A stretch of 41,549 nt of DNA, taken from Caldivirga sp. MU80. GTDB taxonomy: Archaea > Thermoproteota > Thermoprotei > Thermoproteales > Thermocladiaceae. Under the pieces are notes generated by a model, which saw only the letters and a list, made by a program, of their open reading frames with translations, searched no databases and had not been told where the DNA came from. Each line of letters starts with the position of its first letter. Position 1 is the first letter of the stretch. The translations under genes and the position numbers were made by a program. Positions 32,925-41,549 of this stretch are shown here, piece by piece. The stretch is from the NCBI RefSeq assembly GCF_001663375.1, contig NZ_LCTF01000023.1, positions 1 to 41,549 on the forward strand, written 5' to 3'.

Positions 32925-33702
32925 CCACCACGATTAATTTACCGTACATGCCCCCCTCGGCATGTCCAGGATAGGTGCATATGTACCAGTACGTGCCAGG
33001 TAGGTTAAGTGACACGGTGTATTGGTAACCATACGCATACCCAGAGTTATAGTTGGCTGGGGGTAGCCACCTCATGTAGAGCATCATCTGTGGACCCATG
33101 CCACCATACATGCCTATATACGGCATTACGTTGTACGGGTAGGGTGGTGGTGCCGTGGTTATTACGAAGTTGTGGTACATATCGTCATCAAGGTTTATGA
33201 ATGTGATGTGAATGATGGCGCCGGCGGATACTACTATTGTTGGGTTTATTAGGCCGTATATTACGAAGACATCGCCATGGGAATAGGATGGCGCCGTGGC
33301 GTTAAACATACGTTCAGCATCATCCCTCATCATGGCTATGACCACTAGGTTCACTTGAGTACCCGTAAATACTATTGTATTGTTCTGTGGGTAAACATGC
33401 GCATTGCCAGGTAGCTTCATGGCCATGTTAAGTGATTCATTTATCGAGTAGTAGGTGAAGTACCCATAACCTAGGGTACCGTATTGGTTCCGGTTTGGCT
33501 GTTGCCCGGCATACAAGTTGCCGTAACCCCGCATCCAGCCCCACATCCAACCCCATGGGTAACCTCCATAATATCCATAGCGGTAGTAGCCATTACTAAA
33601 CACGTGCACCATGTACGCCGCACCTACAATTGCTGTTACCACCGCCACCGCAGCCACTACACCTACTATGATCCACGTTAACCGGCTTGCCATATCGGTC
33701 AA
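32917..33702 (-). CDS. Sulfocyanin-like blue copper protein, membrane-anchored
   Basis: The 261-residue protein has an N-terminal membrane anchor (about 9-33), a Tyr/Gly/Trp-rich linker (35-80) and a cupredoxin domain. The copper ligands are His177 in MYHNFVITTAPPP and Cys242, His247 and Met252 in WYICTYPGHAEGGMYGKLIV, a complete type 1 site. Sulfocyanins (SoxE) carry electrons to heme-copper oxidases in crenarchaeal respiration; no terminal oxidase genes are in view. The start may be ATG 33702 or 33693. The membrane-HTH gene facing it has a Cys/Met-rich loop and could sense copper or redox state for this unit, which is inference. Confidence 0.85.
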   Translation of the reverse strand: MTDMASRLTWIIVGVVAAVAVVTAIVGAAYMVHVFSNGYYRYGYYGGYPWGWMWGWMRGYGNLYAGQQPNRNQYGTLGYGYFTYYSINESLNMAMKLPGNAHVYPQNNTIVFTGTQVNLVVIAMMRDDAERMFNATAPSYSHGDVFVIYGLINPTIVVSAGAIIHITFINLDDDMYHNFVITTAPPPYPYNVMPYIGMYGGMGPQMMLYMRWLPPANYNSGYAYGYQYTVSLNLPGTYWYICTYPGHAEGGMYGKLIVVGG

Positions 33703-33873
33703 GTGAGCTTACCGGTTTCAGGCGTAAAACCGTTCGCTGTAACCACATGGAAACCAGCCATGCAGTAACCGTTTCATTAGGCCCAGCCAGAGGGTAATTA
33801 CCATGGGGGTTTCACTTTTTATTATTGAGTTTAGTTTAATAAGAGGCTGTTCTTTAGGGTGCATGCTTAGCGG

Positions 33874-33922
33874 GTGATGATTCTAGAGCCCACGGACTAG
33901 TGATGATAAATGCCGCTTCTGA
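33874..33922 (+). ncRNA. C/D box sRNA guiding 2'-O-methylation
   Basis: All boxes are present at canonical spacing: C box GTGATGA (33874-33880), 12-nt guide (33881-33892), D' box CGGA (33893-33896), three-base spacer, C' box GTGATGA (33900-33906), 12-nt guide (33907-33918) and D box CTGA (33919-33922). The equal 12-nt distances are typical of archaeal sRNAs bound by L7Ae, Nop5 and fibrillarin. A TTTAATAA element (33835-33842) would start the RNA about nine nt before the C box. By the N+5 rule the D guide would target a G within AAGCGGCATTTA and the D' guide a C within TGGGCTCTAGAA; the actual target RNAs were not identified. Confidence 0.82.
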
Positions 33923-34004
33923 CCACTGGATGAACCTGACCCTTGCGGTAAACCTGCTGTAACCAATTCAACCCAAGTGTACCTTAAAGGGGAGTGTGAG
34001 GTGG

Positions 34005-35018
34005 CTAGGTGACAACCTCGTGTAGCCTGCCCGACTTGGCTGCCGTCACCAATTCGTGGGCTATCCTCTCACCCATATCCATGGGTCTATCGAAGTAGAG
34101 GACTGAGTACTGGCTACCAATGCCCATGTATACGTTGGTCCCAGCCACTATCCTACCTGAGAACTCGAAGACCACTATGGTTAAGTCATCCTTGATTATT
34201 GACTCAAGGCTGTAGGGCCCAATCATACCTGGAGGCACTAATTCGGAGACCGCCCTGGAGAATTCCTCACCGTACCTCTGGACCGTGGGTAGGAGTGACT
34301 CCCTTAGGACGATGGGTAGGTTACCCACCACCACGAAGGTTGGTTCGGCTAGGTTAAAGGTTCTACCATCCACGTTGCTCTCATACCTAATATCCATCCC
34401 AAAGAGTTCAACCCGCCCATAAACCCTTGAAGCAAAATAATGGTAGTAGGCTGGCACGCCGACTATGTACTCCTGGATAATGTAGTCATCATCCTTAACA
34501 CCACTTAGCTTATCCATGAGCTCCCGTGGGTCCTTGGCTATGAAGTAGCCCCTACCACCCTTAGCGCCGGATAGCTTAACTATGACGGGCCTATCCACAC
34601 TGCTTGGGTCATTAAACGACTTGGGTATGGGTATGCTGGCGTATTCAAGTAGCTTCATCTTCTTGCTTTGGCTCGCCTCCCACTCAAGCAGGTACCTGTT
34701 ACCGAAGGTTGGTATGGGCATCCTTAGGGCCCTCCTCCAGCCAACGTACTCAACGTAACTACCGTGGGGTATCAGCACGGCGTTATCCCTAGTCAACTCA
34801 TCGGCCAACCTCTCGAATTCGCTGAAGTCAACCTCAATCACCCTGTCTATGAAGTTGAACCGCCTGTAAAACCACCCAACACCAGGCTTAGCCACAGCCA
34901 CGGTACCCAACCCAAGCTTCTTGGCGCCCCTCAGTATTTGTAGGGAGCTGTGGCTCGCTATGGTGACTACCTTAAGCCTATCCACGTCGTACCCCTTAAC
35001 AACCTCCTCAATGTTCAT
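34005..35018 (-). CDS. purP: PurP-type 5-formaminoimidazole-4-carboxamide ribonucleotide synthetase, copy 1
   Basis: The 337-residue ATP-grasp protein has the PurP pattern: [28 protein letters not shown] at the start, [56 protein letters not shown], and [14 protein letters not shown] near the end. Archaeal PurP uses formate and ATP to make FAICAR in purine synthesis. It is the downstream member of a tandem pair; its ATG overlaps the upstream paralogue's TGA (ATGA). The GAKGGRGYF glycine loop is well kept, suggesting it is the active copy. Confidence 0.9.
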   Translation of the reverse strand: MNIEEVVKGYDVDRLKVVTIASHSSLQILRGAKKLGLGTVAVAKPGVGWFYRRFNFIDRVIEVDFSEFERLADELTRDNAVLIPHGSYVEYVGWRRALRMPIPTFGNRYLLEWEASQSKKMKLLEYASIPIPKSFNDPSSVDRPVIVKLSGAKGGRGYFIAKDPRELMDKLSGVKDDDYIIQEYIVGVPAYYHYFASRVYGRVELFGMDIRYESNVDGRTFNLAEPTFVVVGNLPIVLRESLLPTVQRYGEEFSRAVSELVPPGMIGPYSLESIIKDDLTIVVFEFSGRIVAGTNVYMGIGSQYSVLYFDRPMDMGERIAHELVTAAKSGRLHEVVT

Positions 35019-36064
35019 GTGGTCACCTCGTCAAGCATGTTGTTGTTCATAGCCTCCTTAATCTCAATCGCTATCCTCCTGCCGATGGATATTGGCCTAC
35101 CGAAGTATAGCTTACTGTACTGCCCGCCTATGCCAATGTAGGCGTTTGTCCCTCCCCCTATCCTCGGGGCTACATCATAGACCACCAGGTCCAGCTCTGG
35201 GGTGACCATGAATTGGAGGGTGAATGGCCCTATAACGCCGGGTGGTACAAGCTCCTCAACGGCCTTCACGAACCTGTGCCCAATTTCAAAAACCTTCTCA
35301 AGTAGGCTCTCCCTAATCGTAGCCGGCTCATGCCCAACCTCAATGTACCTAACGTCAATGTCCAGCCCCAGTTGGTCCCTAGCCGGTATCCTGTATACGC
35401 CATCGAGGTTTGACTGAATTCTCCTATCGAAACTATGCAGCTCAAGCCTCCTCCTAACCCTGGAGTAGAAGTAGTTAGCATTGAAGTGGGCCCCTATGAC
35501 CAACTCCTCTATCGACGCCTGCTCCAGGTCACTCAACCTTATTATCCCCTTATCAGCGAGCTCCTTAACCTTCCTCGCCGCATCATCCCTATCCCTAGCT
35601 ATGAAGAAGCCCCTCTCAACCCTCCTAACCGCCTCAGGTAGCTTAACTATGACCGGCCTATCAACCTCATCAATGCTGTTGAAGGTCCTGGGCCTCCTTA
35701 TGCCCGCGTGGTCAAGTAGCCTATAGTAGTTGAAGGGGCCGCTCCTCTCCTCCCACCTGAGCAGGCGCCTATTGCCGAATATGGGTATTGGGAACCTCTC
35801 CTCAATGTTATCATACCCCACGTAGACTGCGAAGGACCTATTAGGGACGAATACAGCATCCTCAGCCTTCAACTCACTGAGAACGGGCTCAGTCACCATT
35901 TCCTTGAAGTCGTCGACCAGTATTAGCCTATCAACAACGGGGAATTCCCTGTAGGGGAGGTCTCTACCCCTCTTAGCCACGGCCACAGTCCTAAACCCCT
36001 CATCCTTCGCGCCGTCAAGTACGTCTAGGGCTGAGTGGCTTGCTAACACGGCTATGGAAACCAT
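35015..36064 (-). CDS. purP: PurP paralogue, copy 2
   Basis: The 349-residue protein is clearly related to the previous gene ([89 protein letters not shown]). The ATP-grasp loop differs ([14 protein letters not shown] instead of GAKGGRGYF), so kinetics or substrate may differ from copy 1. Tandem purP paralogues are known in other archaea, where one may be an alternative or regulatory form. ATG 36064 is chosen over 36085 because CTTAAAAG (36086-36093) lies 25-26 bp ahead. Confidence 0.87.
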   Translation of the reverse strand: MVSIAVLASHSALDVLDGAKDEGFRTVAVAKRGRDLPYREFPVVDRLILVDDFKEMVTEPVLSELKAEDAVFVPNRSFAVYVGYDNIEERFPIPIFGNRRLLRWEERSGPFNYYRLLDHAGIRRPRTFNSIDEVDRPVIVKLPEAVRRVERGFFIARDRDDAARKVKELADKGIIRLSDLEQASIEELVIGAHFNANYFYSRVRRRLELHSFDRRIQSNLDGVYRIPARDQLGLDIDVRYIEVGHEPATIRESLLEKVFEIGHRFVKAVEELVPPGVIGPFTLQFMVTPELDLVVYDVAPRIGGGTNAYIGIGGQYSKLYFGRPISIGRRIAIEIKEAMNNNMLDEVTT

Positions 36065-36085
36065 GCAATCATTATAATCAATCAC

Positions 36086-36093
36086 CCTTTTAA
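36086..36093 (-). promoter_or_regulatory. TATA box of the purP pair
   Basis: The minus-strand CTTAAAAG element is centred about 25-26 bp ahead of the ATG at 36064, and sets that start. Confidence 0.55.
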
Positions 36094-36150
36094 GCGTTTC
36101 GTTAGGATTAGAATTACGTTGAATTAATTAATCACATGAATATTTAAGGG

Positions 36151-36735
36151 CTAACGGACCTTCATTGTGTGCTTAATAATATTAATTATGCTGTTTATAA
36201 TCTCCTCATTGAAGTGCTTGTTTAACCCCATCTCCCTGGCGATATCCCCAGGATCCCTGTTAACTGACAATTGCCTCAACACCTCGGCAATGCTCCACGG
36301 GAATATGATCCACTTGGTAGTCTCCGATGAGTAGTAATCGGGCTTAACCATTGACCAGGGTTTATGGAAGAGCACCGCGGTTTTGATTAAACGCGGGCCC
36401 TGGGTTGAAATGTAGTTGACGGCAGTCCTCATTGTATTACCGCTGTCCGTGACGTCGTCGACGATTAGCACCTGCTCACCCTTAACATTCACCTCACCGG
36501 CTATGACCATTGGGCTGCTGGCCCTAACCCCAATACTGGTGTAGGACTTTATGGTTATTGTTAGTACCCTGGGTACGTTGAGGAGGTCCGACAATAACCT
36601 GGCTACTATGTAGCCACCACGCATTACAGCTACTATTACCGTTGGTCTGAAGCCTGAGGATGCTATTAACTCGGCTAATCTAACGCTCAACTCCTCAATT
36701 CTATTCCAGTTGATTATTTCGAACTCCCTCTTCAT
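36151..36735 (-). CDS. Purine/xanthine-guanine-type phosphoribosyltransferase
   Basis: The 194-residue protein has the type I PRTase fold: VIVAVMRGGYIVARLLSDLL near 33-52, and the PRPP-binding signature VLIVDDVTDSGNTM near 99-112. It is closest by eye to archaeal GPT/XGPRT-like salvage enzymes that use guanine, hypoxanthine or xanthine; the base cannot be told from sequence. An alternative is adenine phosphoribosyltransferase, less likely from the motif context. It lies between purB and the purP pair on the same strand, in keeping with a purine role, but with its own gap. Confidence 0.82.
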   Translation of the reverse strand: MKREFEIINWNRIEELSVRLAELIASSGFRPTVIVAVMRGGYIVARLLSDLLNVPRVLTITIKSYTSIGVRASSPMVIAGEVNVKGEQVLIVDDVTDSGNTMRTAVNYISTQGPRLIKTAVLFHKPWSMVKPDYYSSETTKWIIFPWSIAEVLRQLSVNRDPGDIAREMGLNKHFNEEIINSIINIIKHTMKVR

Positions 36736-36810
36736 TTAACGTTAACGTGTTTAGGCTAATTTAGTTAATAAATGCTTCGGGTGATTTAAAACATTGTTTA
36801 GGTAATTGAT

Positions 36811-38226
36811 TCAATCAATCCCAAGCACCTGTGTCATGGACTCCCTCTCCCTGCGGCACACCCCCTCCACCTCATTAAGCAGTGCCCTGCAGCCACTCGC
36901 CACGTCCCTGGCTATGGACTCTGCGTAACCAGTGTAGTTACTTGGCTTTAGGTTTAGGAGGACTTCATCATTAACCCCAAGCCCCTTAATGGCGTCGAGG
37001 TAATCCTCAGCCCCCATCCTGGATCCCCTAAACACTTTAAGTGACCTCTCGTATGCGTCCACCAACCCCAGTGACCTTAACCTAACCTGAACCGCCTCAC
37101 TGAGAACCTCCCAGTGGTTATTGAGGTCGCTGCTTAAGGCATCTACATCAGCCTCAACACCCTCCATGAATGCCCTAAGCCTCTTAACACCAAGGATCAC
37201 GTAACCCATGGCTAACCCAAGGTTCCTCTTAACCGTTGAGTCACTTAAGTCCCTCTGAAGCCTACTAACCTGAAGCATCCTGGAGATCTCCATGAGCATT
37301 GATGAACCGAGCTTCAGGTTACCCTCAGCGTTCTCCAGATCCACCGGGTTTACCTTATGTGGCATTGTGGATGACCCAACGGCCCTCCCCCTGAACCTAA
37401 TGTAACCCAGCATTGAGTACATCCACAGGTCCTGGGCCAGGTTAACTAGCGAACTAGCCATCAAACCAACCATGGAGAGTAGGTGCGTTAGGTTATCGGG
37501 GGGCAGTATCTGGGTTGACACGGGCACAGGCTCAAAACCTAGGGACTCTACGAAGTCCCTAAGCAACCTCGGCCAATCCAAGTTGGCTATCATTGTGAAA
37601 CTTGCCATGGAGCCGCTTGCACCGGCAACCTTACCAGTCAACTTGAATCTGGCTAATTCACCCAGCCACGTGCATAACCTGTAGGCATGGTAGGCTATTT
37701 CCTTACCGAAGGTTGTGGGCGTGGCTGGTTGACCATGGGTCCTGGCGAGCATGGGGGTGTTGGCATACTCCTCAATCAGCCTCAGCATTACCCTACCCAG
37801 TTCTACTAAGCTGGGTAGCAGGTGCCCATGCAGTATCCTCCTAACCATTATGCCTAGGGCTAGGTTATTCACATCCTCTGATGTTAAGCCTAAGTGGAGT
37901 AGGTGTGAGTACTCACCGAGGCCTATGGCCTTAAGCTTATCCCTAAGCACATACTCAAGCGCCTTAACGTCATGACCAATCTCAACCTCAAGCTCCCTAA
38001 CCCTCTTAACATCATCGTAACTTAGGTTAAGCCTCCTTAACCTAGCCCTCCCCTCATCATCAATGGGTTTAACCAAGCCCATGCCAGATAACTTATCCAC
38101 AAGGAATCCCAGGTAAAGCAGCTCCACCCTAGCCCTATACCTCATGAATGCCTCCTCGGAGGCCAATTCATGGTAACCAGCCAGCTCACCCCTATACCTG
38201 GCGTCCAGTGGGCTTATCACGTCCAC
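36811..38226 (-). CDS. purB: Adenylosuccinate lyase
   Basis: The 471-residue protein has the fumarase/aspartase-superfamily signature GSSTMPHKVNPVDLEN, with the catalytic Ser loop. An early SPLDARYRGEL and HLGLTSEDVNNLAL and the ARTHGQPATPTTFGKE motif (general acid His) also fit PurB. It converts SAICAR to AICAR and adenylosuccinate to AMP. It is divergent from purA; a TTTATTAA element (minus strand, about 38248-38255) lies 26 bp ahead of its ATG. Confidence 0.96.
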   Translation of the reverse strand: MDVISPLDARYRGELAGYHELASEEAFMRYRARVELLYLGFLVDKLSGMGLVKPIDDEGRARLRRLNLSYDDVKRVRELEVEIGHDVKALEYVLRDKLKAIGLGEYSHLLHLGLTSEDVNNLALGIMVRRILHGHLLPSLVELGRVMLRLIEEYANTPMLARTHGQPATPTTFGKEIAYHAYRLCTWLGELARFKLTGKVAGASGSMASFTMIANLDWPRLLRDFVESLGFEPVPVSTQILPPDNLTHLLSMVGLMASSLVNLAQDLWMYSMLGYIRFRGRAVGSSTMPHKVNPVDLENAEGNLKLGSSMLMEISRMLQVSRLQRDLSDSTVKRNLGLAMGYVILGVKRLRAFMEGVEADVDALSSDLNNHWEVLSEAVQVRLRSLGLVDAYERSLKVFRGSRMGAEDYLDAIKGLGVNDEVLLNLKPSNYTGYAESIARDVASGCRALLNEVEGVCRRERESMTQVLGID

Positions 38227-38310
38227 CTCAGTTAACCCAGGTTAGGGTTAATAAACGCTCCCAAATATTTAAATGATTGTTTAAACGTAGGCCCACTATT
38301 AACCGAAAAA

Positions 38311-38318
38311 CTTAAAAG
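38311..38318 (+). promoter_or_regulatory. TATA box (with BRE) of purA
   Basis: CTTAAAAG is preceded by an A-rich CCGAAAAA BRE-like stretch and lies 28.5 bp ahead of the GTG at 38343. Confidence 0.6.
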
Positions 38319-38342
38319 TAGGCTGAATTGTTTAATTAAAAA

Positions 38343-39356
38343 GTGCCCCTTACAGTAGTTGTAGGTGGTTTCTTCGGTGATGAGGGTAAGGGTAAGGTCA
38401 TCTCATACCTCAGTCTCGTTGATAAACCGGACATATGCGTTAGGACGGGTTCAATAAATGCAGGCCACACGGTAAACCTAGGTGGCAGGACTTGGAGGGT
38501 TAGGATAATCCCATCCTGCTTCCCAAACACCCAAACCAGGTTGATGATAGCCCCCGGGGCCTTGTTAAGCATACCAGTCCTCATGAGGGAGGTTGAGGAA
38601 ACTGGGGCCAGGGGGAGGGTTTGGGTTGACTACTCGACGGGCGTGATTGAGGATAGGCATGTTGAGGCTGAGAGGAGCGACGAATACCTCATGAAGACCA
38701 TAGGCTCCACGGGGCAAGGGGTTGGGATGGCAACGGTGGATAGGGTCCTGAGGAGGCTTAGGTTGGCTAGGGATTTCAAGGAATTGAGCGGCATGCTCAC
38801 TGACGTGCCTAGGGAGGTTGATGAATCCCTAGGCAGGGGTGGGCTTGTGGTGGTTGAGGGTACTCAGGGCACCTTCCTAAGCCTATACCACGGCACATAC
38901 CCATATGTGACGAGTAGGGACACCACCGCCTCAGGTGTTTTAAGTGAGGTTGGGGTTAGTCCAAGGAGCGTCAGCGACATAATCCTCGTCTTCAAGGCCT
39001 TCGTCAGTAGGGTTGGGGCTGGTGAACTACCGGGTGAGTTAAAGCCGGAGGAGGCTGAGGCTAGGGGTTGGGTTGAGAGGGGTACTGTGACGGGTAGGTT
39101 GAGGAGGGTGGCTCCATTCAACGTTGAGCTGGCTAAGAGGGCCGTCATGCTTAACAAGCCTACTCAAATAGCCGTAACAAAGTTGGATGCCCTATTCCCG
39201 GGGGCCAGGGGGAAGAGGAGTTGGGGTGAGTTACCGGCTGAAGCCAGGAGGTGGGTTAACTGGGTGAGCGAGGAGTTGGGGGTGCCAGTCACGTTAATTG
39301 GGACTGGGGAGGACGCAATGGACATGGTTGACCTAAGGAGGGGTGAGGCTGCATGA
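38343..39356 (+). CDS. purA: Adenylosuccinate synthetase (short archaeal type)
   Basis: The 337-residue protein starts VVVGGFFGDEGKGKVISYLS, the P-loop-like GDEGKGK of PurA with the catalytic Asp. It also shows SINAGHTV, GSTGQGVGMATVDRVLRR and VEGTQGTFLSLYHGTYPYVTSRDTTASG. Archaeal enzymes of 330-340 residues lack the longer bacterial insertions. It makes adenylosuccinate from IMP and aspartate, the step before purB. The start is GTG. Its stop overlaps the ATG of the FAD enzyme. Confidence 0.96.
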   Translation: MPLTVVVGGFFGDEGKGKVISYLSLVDKPDICVRTGSINAGHTVNLGGRTWRVRIIPSCFPNTQTRLMIAPGALLSIPVLMREVEETGARGRVWVDYSTGVIEDRHVEAERSDEYLMKTIGSTGQGVGMATVDRVLRRLRLARDFKELSGMLTDVPREVDESLGRGGLVVVEGTQGTFLSLYHGTYPYVTSRDTTASGVLSEVGVSPRSVSDIILVFKAFVSRVGAGELPGELKPEEAEARGWVERGTVTGRLRRVAPFNVELAKRAVMLNKPTQIAVTKLDALFPGARGKRSWGELPAEARRWVNWVSEELGVPVTLIGTGEDAMDMVDLRRGEAA

Positions 39357-40777
39357 TCTACGACGCCGCCATAGTTGGGGCTGGCCCAGCCGGGTTATTC
39401 GCAGCCTATGAACTGGTTAAGAATGCGGGTGGTGGTTTAAGCGTGGTTGTTTTGGATAAGGGCTACATGGCAAGGCAGAGGCATTGCCCACTGGCCAAGG
39501 TTGGTAAATGCGTCTGTGTGCCATGTCACGTAACACACGGTGTTGGTGGGGCTGGGTTATTCAGTAGTGGCATAATAAACCTAAGGCCCGACATAGGTGG
39601 TGACCTGCATGAATTAATCGGCAGCTGGAGTGTGGCCATGGATATCATAAACTACGTTGATGATGTCTTCGTTAAGTTTGGCGCACCTGTGGATAGGGTC
39701 TTCGAGCCAAGTGGCCCCACCTTCAGCGACTACCAGAGATCCCTGGCTAAGGTTGGGGCTCAGCTGGTGCCCATTAGGCAGAGGCACATTGGTACTGATG
39801 GGTCCATTAGGGTTATTGAGAATTTCACATCTTACCTAATGGAGGCTGGGGTTAGGTTCATGGTCGGTACGGCGGTGGAGCATGTGTCTAAGGATGGGGG
39901 TTTATTCCGCCTTAAGACAAGGAGGGGGGATGTTGAGGCCAGGACAGTCCTGATGGCACCCGGTAGGGCTGGGGCTGAGTGGTTTAGGGATGAGGCCAGG
40001 AGGATTGGTGTTGAGTTAAACCCGAATCCACTTGACGTTGGGGTTAGGGTTGAGGTGCCTAAGTATGTCATGGATCCATTGACGGACCTATACATGGACC
40101 CCAAGGTGATCATGTACACCAGGTCTCATGACGACAAGGTTAGGACATTCTGCGTCAACCCAGGTGGCTTCGTGGTCATGGAGAACTATGATGATAGGAC
40201 CGTTGGAGTTAATGGCGAGACGTACCTGGATAGGAAGAGCAGCAACACGAACTTCGCCCTATTAACATCAATAAGGCTAACGGATCCACTGGAGGACACC
40301 ATTGAGTATGGTAAGTCAATAGCCAGGTTAGCCACTAAGCTAGGTGGGGGTAGGCCAATAATTCAGAGGCTCGGTGACCTTGAGGATGGTAGGAGGTCCA
40401 CTTGGGATAGGATTAGGAGGAGTATTGTTGAGCCAACCCTCAAGTTCGTAACCCCAGGTGACATTGGAATGGCTTTACCCCACAGGGTTGTTGACAACCT
40501 GCTGGAGTTCCTGAACAAGGTTGATAACGTCGTACCTGGCCTAGCATCAAAATACACACTCCTTTATGCGCCAGAGATAAAGTACTACAGTATGAGGGCA
40601 GTAGTCAACAAGCTCATGGAGACGACAGTGGAGGGTATATTCGCAGCTGGTGATGGTGCAGGGCTATCGAGGGGTATCAATGTGGCCGCGGCCACAGGTG
40701 TAATAGCAGCCTGGGGGATACTCGTTAAGCTAGGTAAGGACATTAACAATGAGCTTTTTAATAAAATAAAGCAATGA
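39353..40777 (+). CDS. FAD-dependent oxidoreductase (COG2509-like)
   Basis: The 474-residue protein has an N-terminal FAD dinucleotide-binding motif (IVGAGPAGLFAAYEL, GAGPAG near 9-14), a Cys-rich stretch after the first strand (HCPLAKVGKCVCVPCHVTHGVGGAGLFSSG), and the usual C-terminal FAD motif (AAGDGAGLSRGINVAAATG). The whole resembles the archaeal/bacterial FAD-dependent dehydrogenases grouped in COG2509, function unassigned. The Cys-x(3)-Cys pattern could hold an iron-sulfur cluster. Its start overlaps the purA stop (ATGA), implying cotranslation, though a metabolic link to purine synthesis is not obvious. Confidence 0.85.
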   Translation: MIYDAAIVGAGPAGLFAAYELVKNAGGGLSVVVLDKGYMARQRHCPLAKVGKCVCVPCHVTHGVGGAGLFSSGIINLRPDIGGDLHELIGSWSVAMDIINYVDDVFVKFGAPVDRVFEPSGPTFSDYQRSLAKVGAQLVPIRQRHIGTDGSIRVIENFTSYLMEAGVRFMVGTAVEHVSKDGGLFRLKTRRGDVEARTVLMAPGRAGAEWFRDEARRIGVELNPNPLDVGVRVEVPKYVMDPLTDLYMDPKVIMYTRSHDDKVRTFCVNPGGFVVMENYDDRTVGVNGETYLDRKSSNTNFALLTSIRLTDPLEDTIEYGKSIARLATKLGGGRPIIQRLGDLEDGRRSTWDRIRRSIVEPTLKFVTPGDIGMALPHRVVDNLLEFLNKVDNVVPGLASKYTLLYAPEIKYYSMRAVVNKLMETTVEGIFAAGDGAGLSRGINVAAATGVIAAWGILVKLGKDINNELFNKIKQ

Positions 40778-40783
40778 TAAGGC

Positions 40784-40796
40784 ATTGCATTGCAAT
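40784..40796. repeat. Inverted repeat after the FAD oxidoreductase gene
   Basis: ATTGCA-T-TGCAAT is a perfect 6-1-6 inverted repeat seven bases after the stop codon. Another stem, GCAATG...CATTGC (40771-40788), overlaps it and the stop codon. It may be a terminator hairpin or a regulator site for the permease downstream; the 175-bp gap also has a CATTTAAATG palindrome near 40848. Confidence 0.35.
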
Positions 40797-40922
40797 ATAA
40801 AAACTCGGCAATATCTCATAGACCGGTTAGAACTCCATCATTGCATCATTTAAATGTTTCATGATATGGTTATGAACATAATTTAATTAGTTAATTAAAG
40901 ATTATTTTAAAATAAAGGAAAT

Positions 40923-40930
40923 ATTTATAA
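40923..40930 (+). promoter_or_regulatory. TATA box of the permease gene
   Basis: ATTTATAA is centred about 26 bp before the ATG at 40953, with an A-rich BRE-like stretch ahead of it. It favours this ATG over the one nine bases upstream. Confidence 0.65.
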
Positions 40931-40952
40931 ATCAATTTACTAGATGGTTAAT

Positions 40953-41549
40953 ATGGGAAGCAAGGGAAGGGTATTTGTAAGGGAGTCTACTGGTCTCGTT
41001 AAAACAGCTGGGTTCACGGATGCAGTGTCCATTAACATAGCCAACATGTCCGTTGGGGCCGCCCTTGGTACAGTGGGCTTCACCCTGGCCTCACTACCAA
41101 CCGTGGCAGGGGTTAACCTAGTCTACGCCTCACTAATAGCCTTCGCGCTATCGATACCACAAATCATAGTATACACGATGTTAACAAGGCACATACCGAG
41201 AACCGGTGGCGATTACGTGTGGTTAACCAGGGCCCTTGGGCCTAGGTTAGCTTGGCTAGCCTTCGGCCTAGCGCTGGGCTTTGTGATCGAGTCCTTGGTC
41301 TACTACGCATTAATATCCCTAGCAGGCGTCAGCCAATTAGCCTCAGTATTGCCAATACTCGGCTTCAATGTTAACATAACACCAGCGGAGTCTGTTGCAA
41401 TAGCCGTAGTGTTCTTCGCAGCCATAGTTGTGGTGAATATATTGGGTACTAAACACGGAATTAGGTTGATGACGGGTTTAACTCTATTCTCAATAACCAG
41501 CCTAGTGATATCGCTAGTAATCCTATTCATAACTCCCAGGTCATTAATA
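40953..41549 (+). CDS. APC-family amino acid permease, C-terminus cut by window edge
   Basis: An open frame from ATG 40953 runs off the window after 199 residues. It begins GSKGRVFVRESTGLVKTAGF, then hydrophobic segments (ASLIAFALSIPQIIVYTML and others) and the loop RHIPRTGGDYVWLTRALGP, which is the hallmark PR[ST]GGDY[VI]...RALG motif of the amino acid/polyamine/organocation superfamily. At least five membrane segments are visible out of the usual twelve to fourteen. Substrate is unknown. It is transcribed alone from its own promoter in this view. Confidence 0.88.
   Translation, partial: MGSKGRVFVRESTGLVKTAGFTDAVSINIANMSVGAALGTVGFTLASLPTVAGVNLVYASLIAFALSIPQIIVYTMLTRHIPRTGGDYVWLTRALGPRLAWLAFGLALGFVIESLVYYALISLAGVSQLASVLPILGFNVNITPAESVAIAVVFFAAIVVVNILGTKHGIRLMTGLTLFSITSLVISLVILFITPRSLI

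Overview
The window looks like chromosome from a thermophilic crenarchaeon of the order Thermoproteales, most likely near Caldivirga/Vulcanisaeta (an inference from gene content; no database was searched). The signs are archaeal ribosomal proteins L21e, L7Ae and S28e, a thermosome subunit, a crenarchaeal RpoG/Rpb8-like RNA polymerase subunit, an Sm-like protein, archaeosine tRNA-guanine transglycosylase, PurP-type purine synthesis and a sulfocyanin-like cupredoxin. Many first genes of transcription units start about 25-29 bp downstream of an AT-rich TATA element with no room for a leader. This leaderless pattern was used to correct several start codons.

Layout. 1-7168 holds a type I-A CRISPR-Cas interference cassette: a divergent csa3 regulator cut by the window edge, then csa5-cas7-cas5a-cas8a(-like)-cas3'-cas3''-cas6, tightly packed with overlapping starts and stops. 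There is no CRISPR array and no cas1/cas2/cas4 inside the window. 7321-8558 has a Roadblock-like and an eIF2B-like gene. 8578-9835 is a two-gene module of an unknown protein and a PIN-domain nuclease that carries a one-base frameshift. 9999-17425 is mostly housekeeping: THUMP protein, L21e, a SecB-like small protein, a ribbon-helix-helix regulator, a DsbA-like protein, a histone-deacetylase-family enzyme, a polytopic membrane AAA+ ATPase, a DUF2067-like protein, L7Ae and S28e.

17574-22796 carries a Tat-exported molybdopterin oxidoreductase with a membrane partner, a very large anchored solute-binding protein with a Thr-rich stalk, a Bat-type HTH regulator and RidA. 22860-27094 encodes a two-gene glutamate-synthase-like enzyme with an unusual domain arrangement. 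27409-32041 holds the thermosome, RpoG-like/SmAP (divergent from one shared TATA box), TgtA and a gamma-carbonic-anhydrase-like protein. 32145-33702 has a membrane-anchored winged-helix regulator split by a frame change, facing a small membrane protein and the sulfocyanin. A canonical C/D box sRNA lies in the next gap (33874-33922). 34005-40777 is a purine cluster: two tandem purP paralogues, a phosphoribosyltransferase, purB, and divergent purA with an FAD oxidoreductase. An amino-acid permease runs off the right end.

The points most worth following up are the C/D box sRNA, the two frame-disrupted genes, the composition break between cas3'' and cas6, the internal duplication in the FMN subunit of the glutamate synthase-like enzyme, the missing zinc ligands in TgtA, and the two shared bidirectional TATA elements. 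No wholly new multi-gene system could be proven from sequence alone. The PIN module with its operator-like inverted repeat and the membrane AAA+ ATPase are the least explained units.
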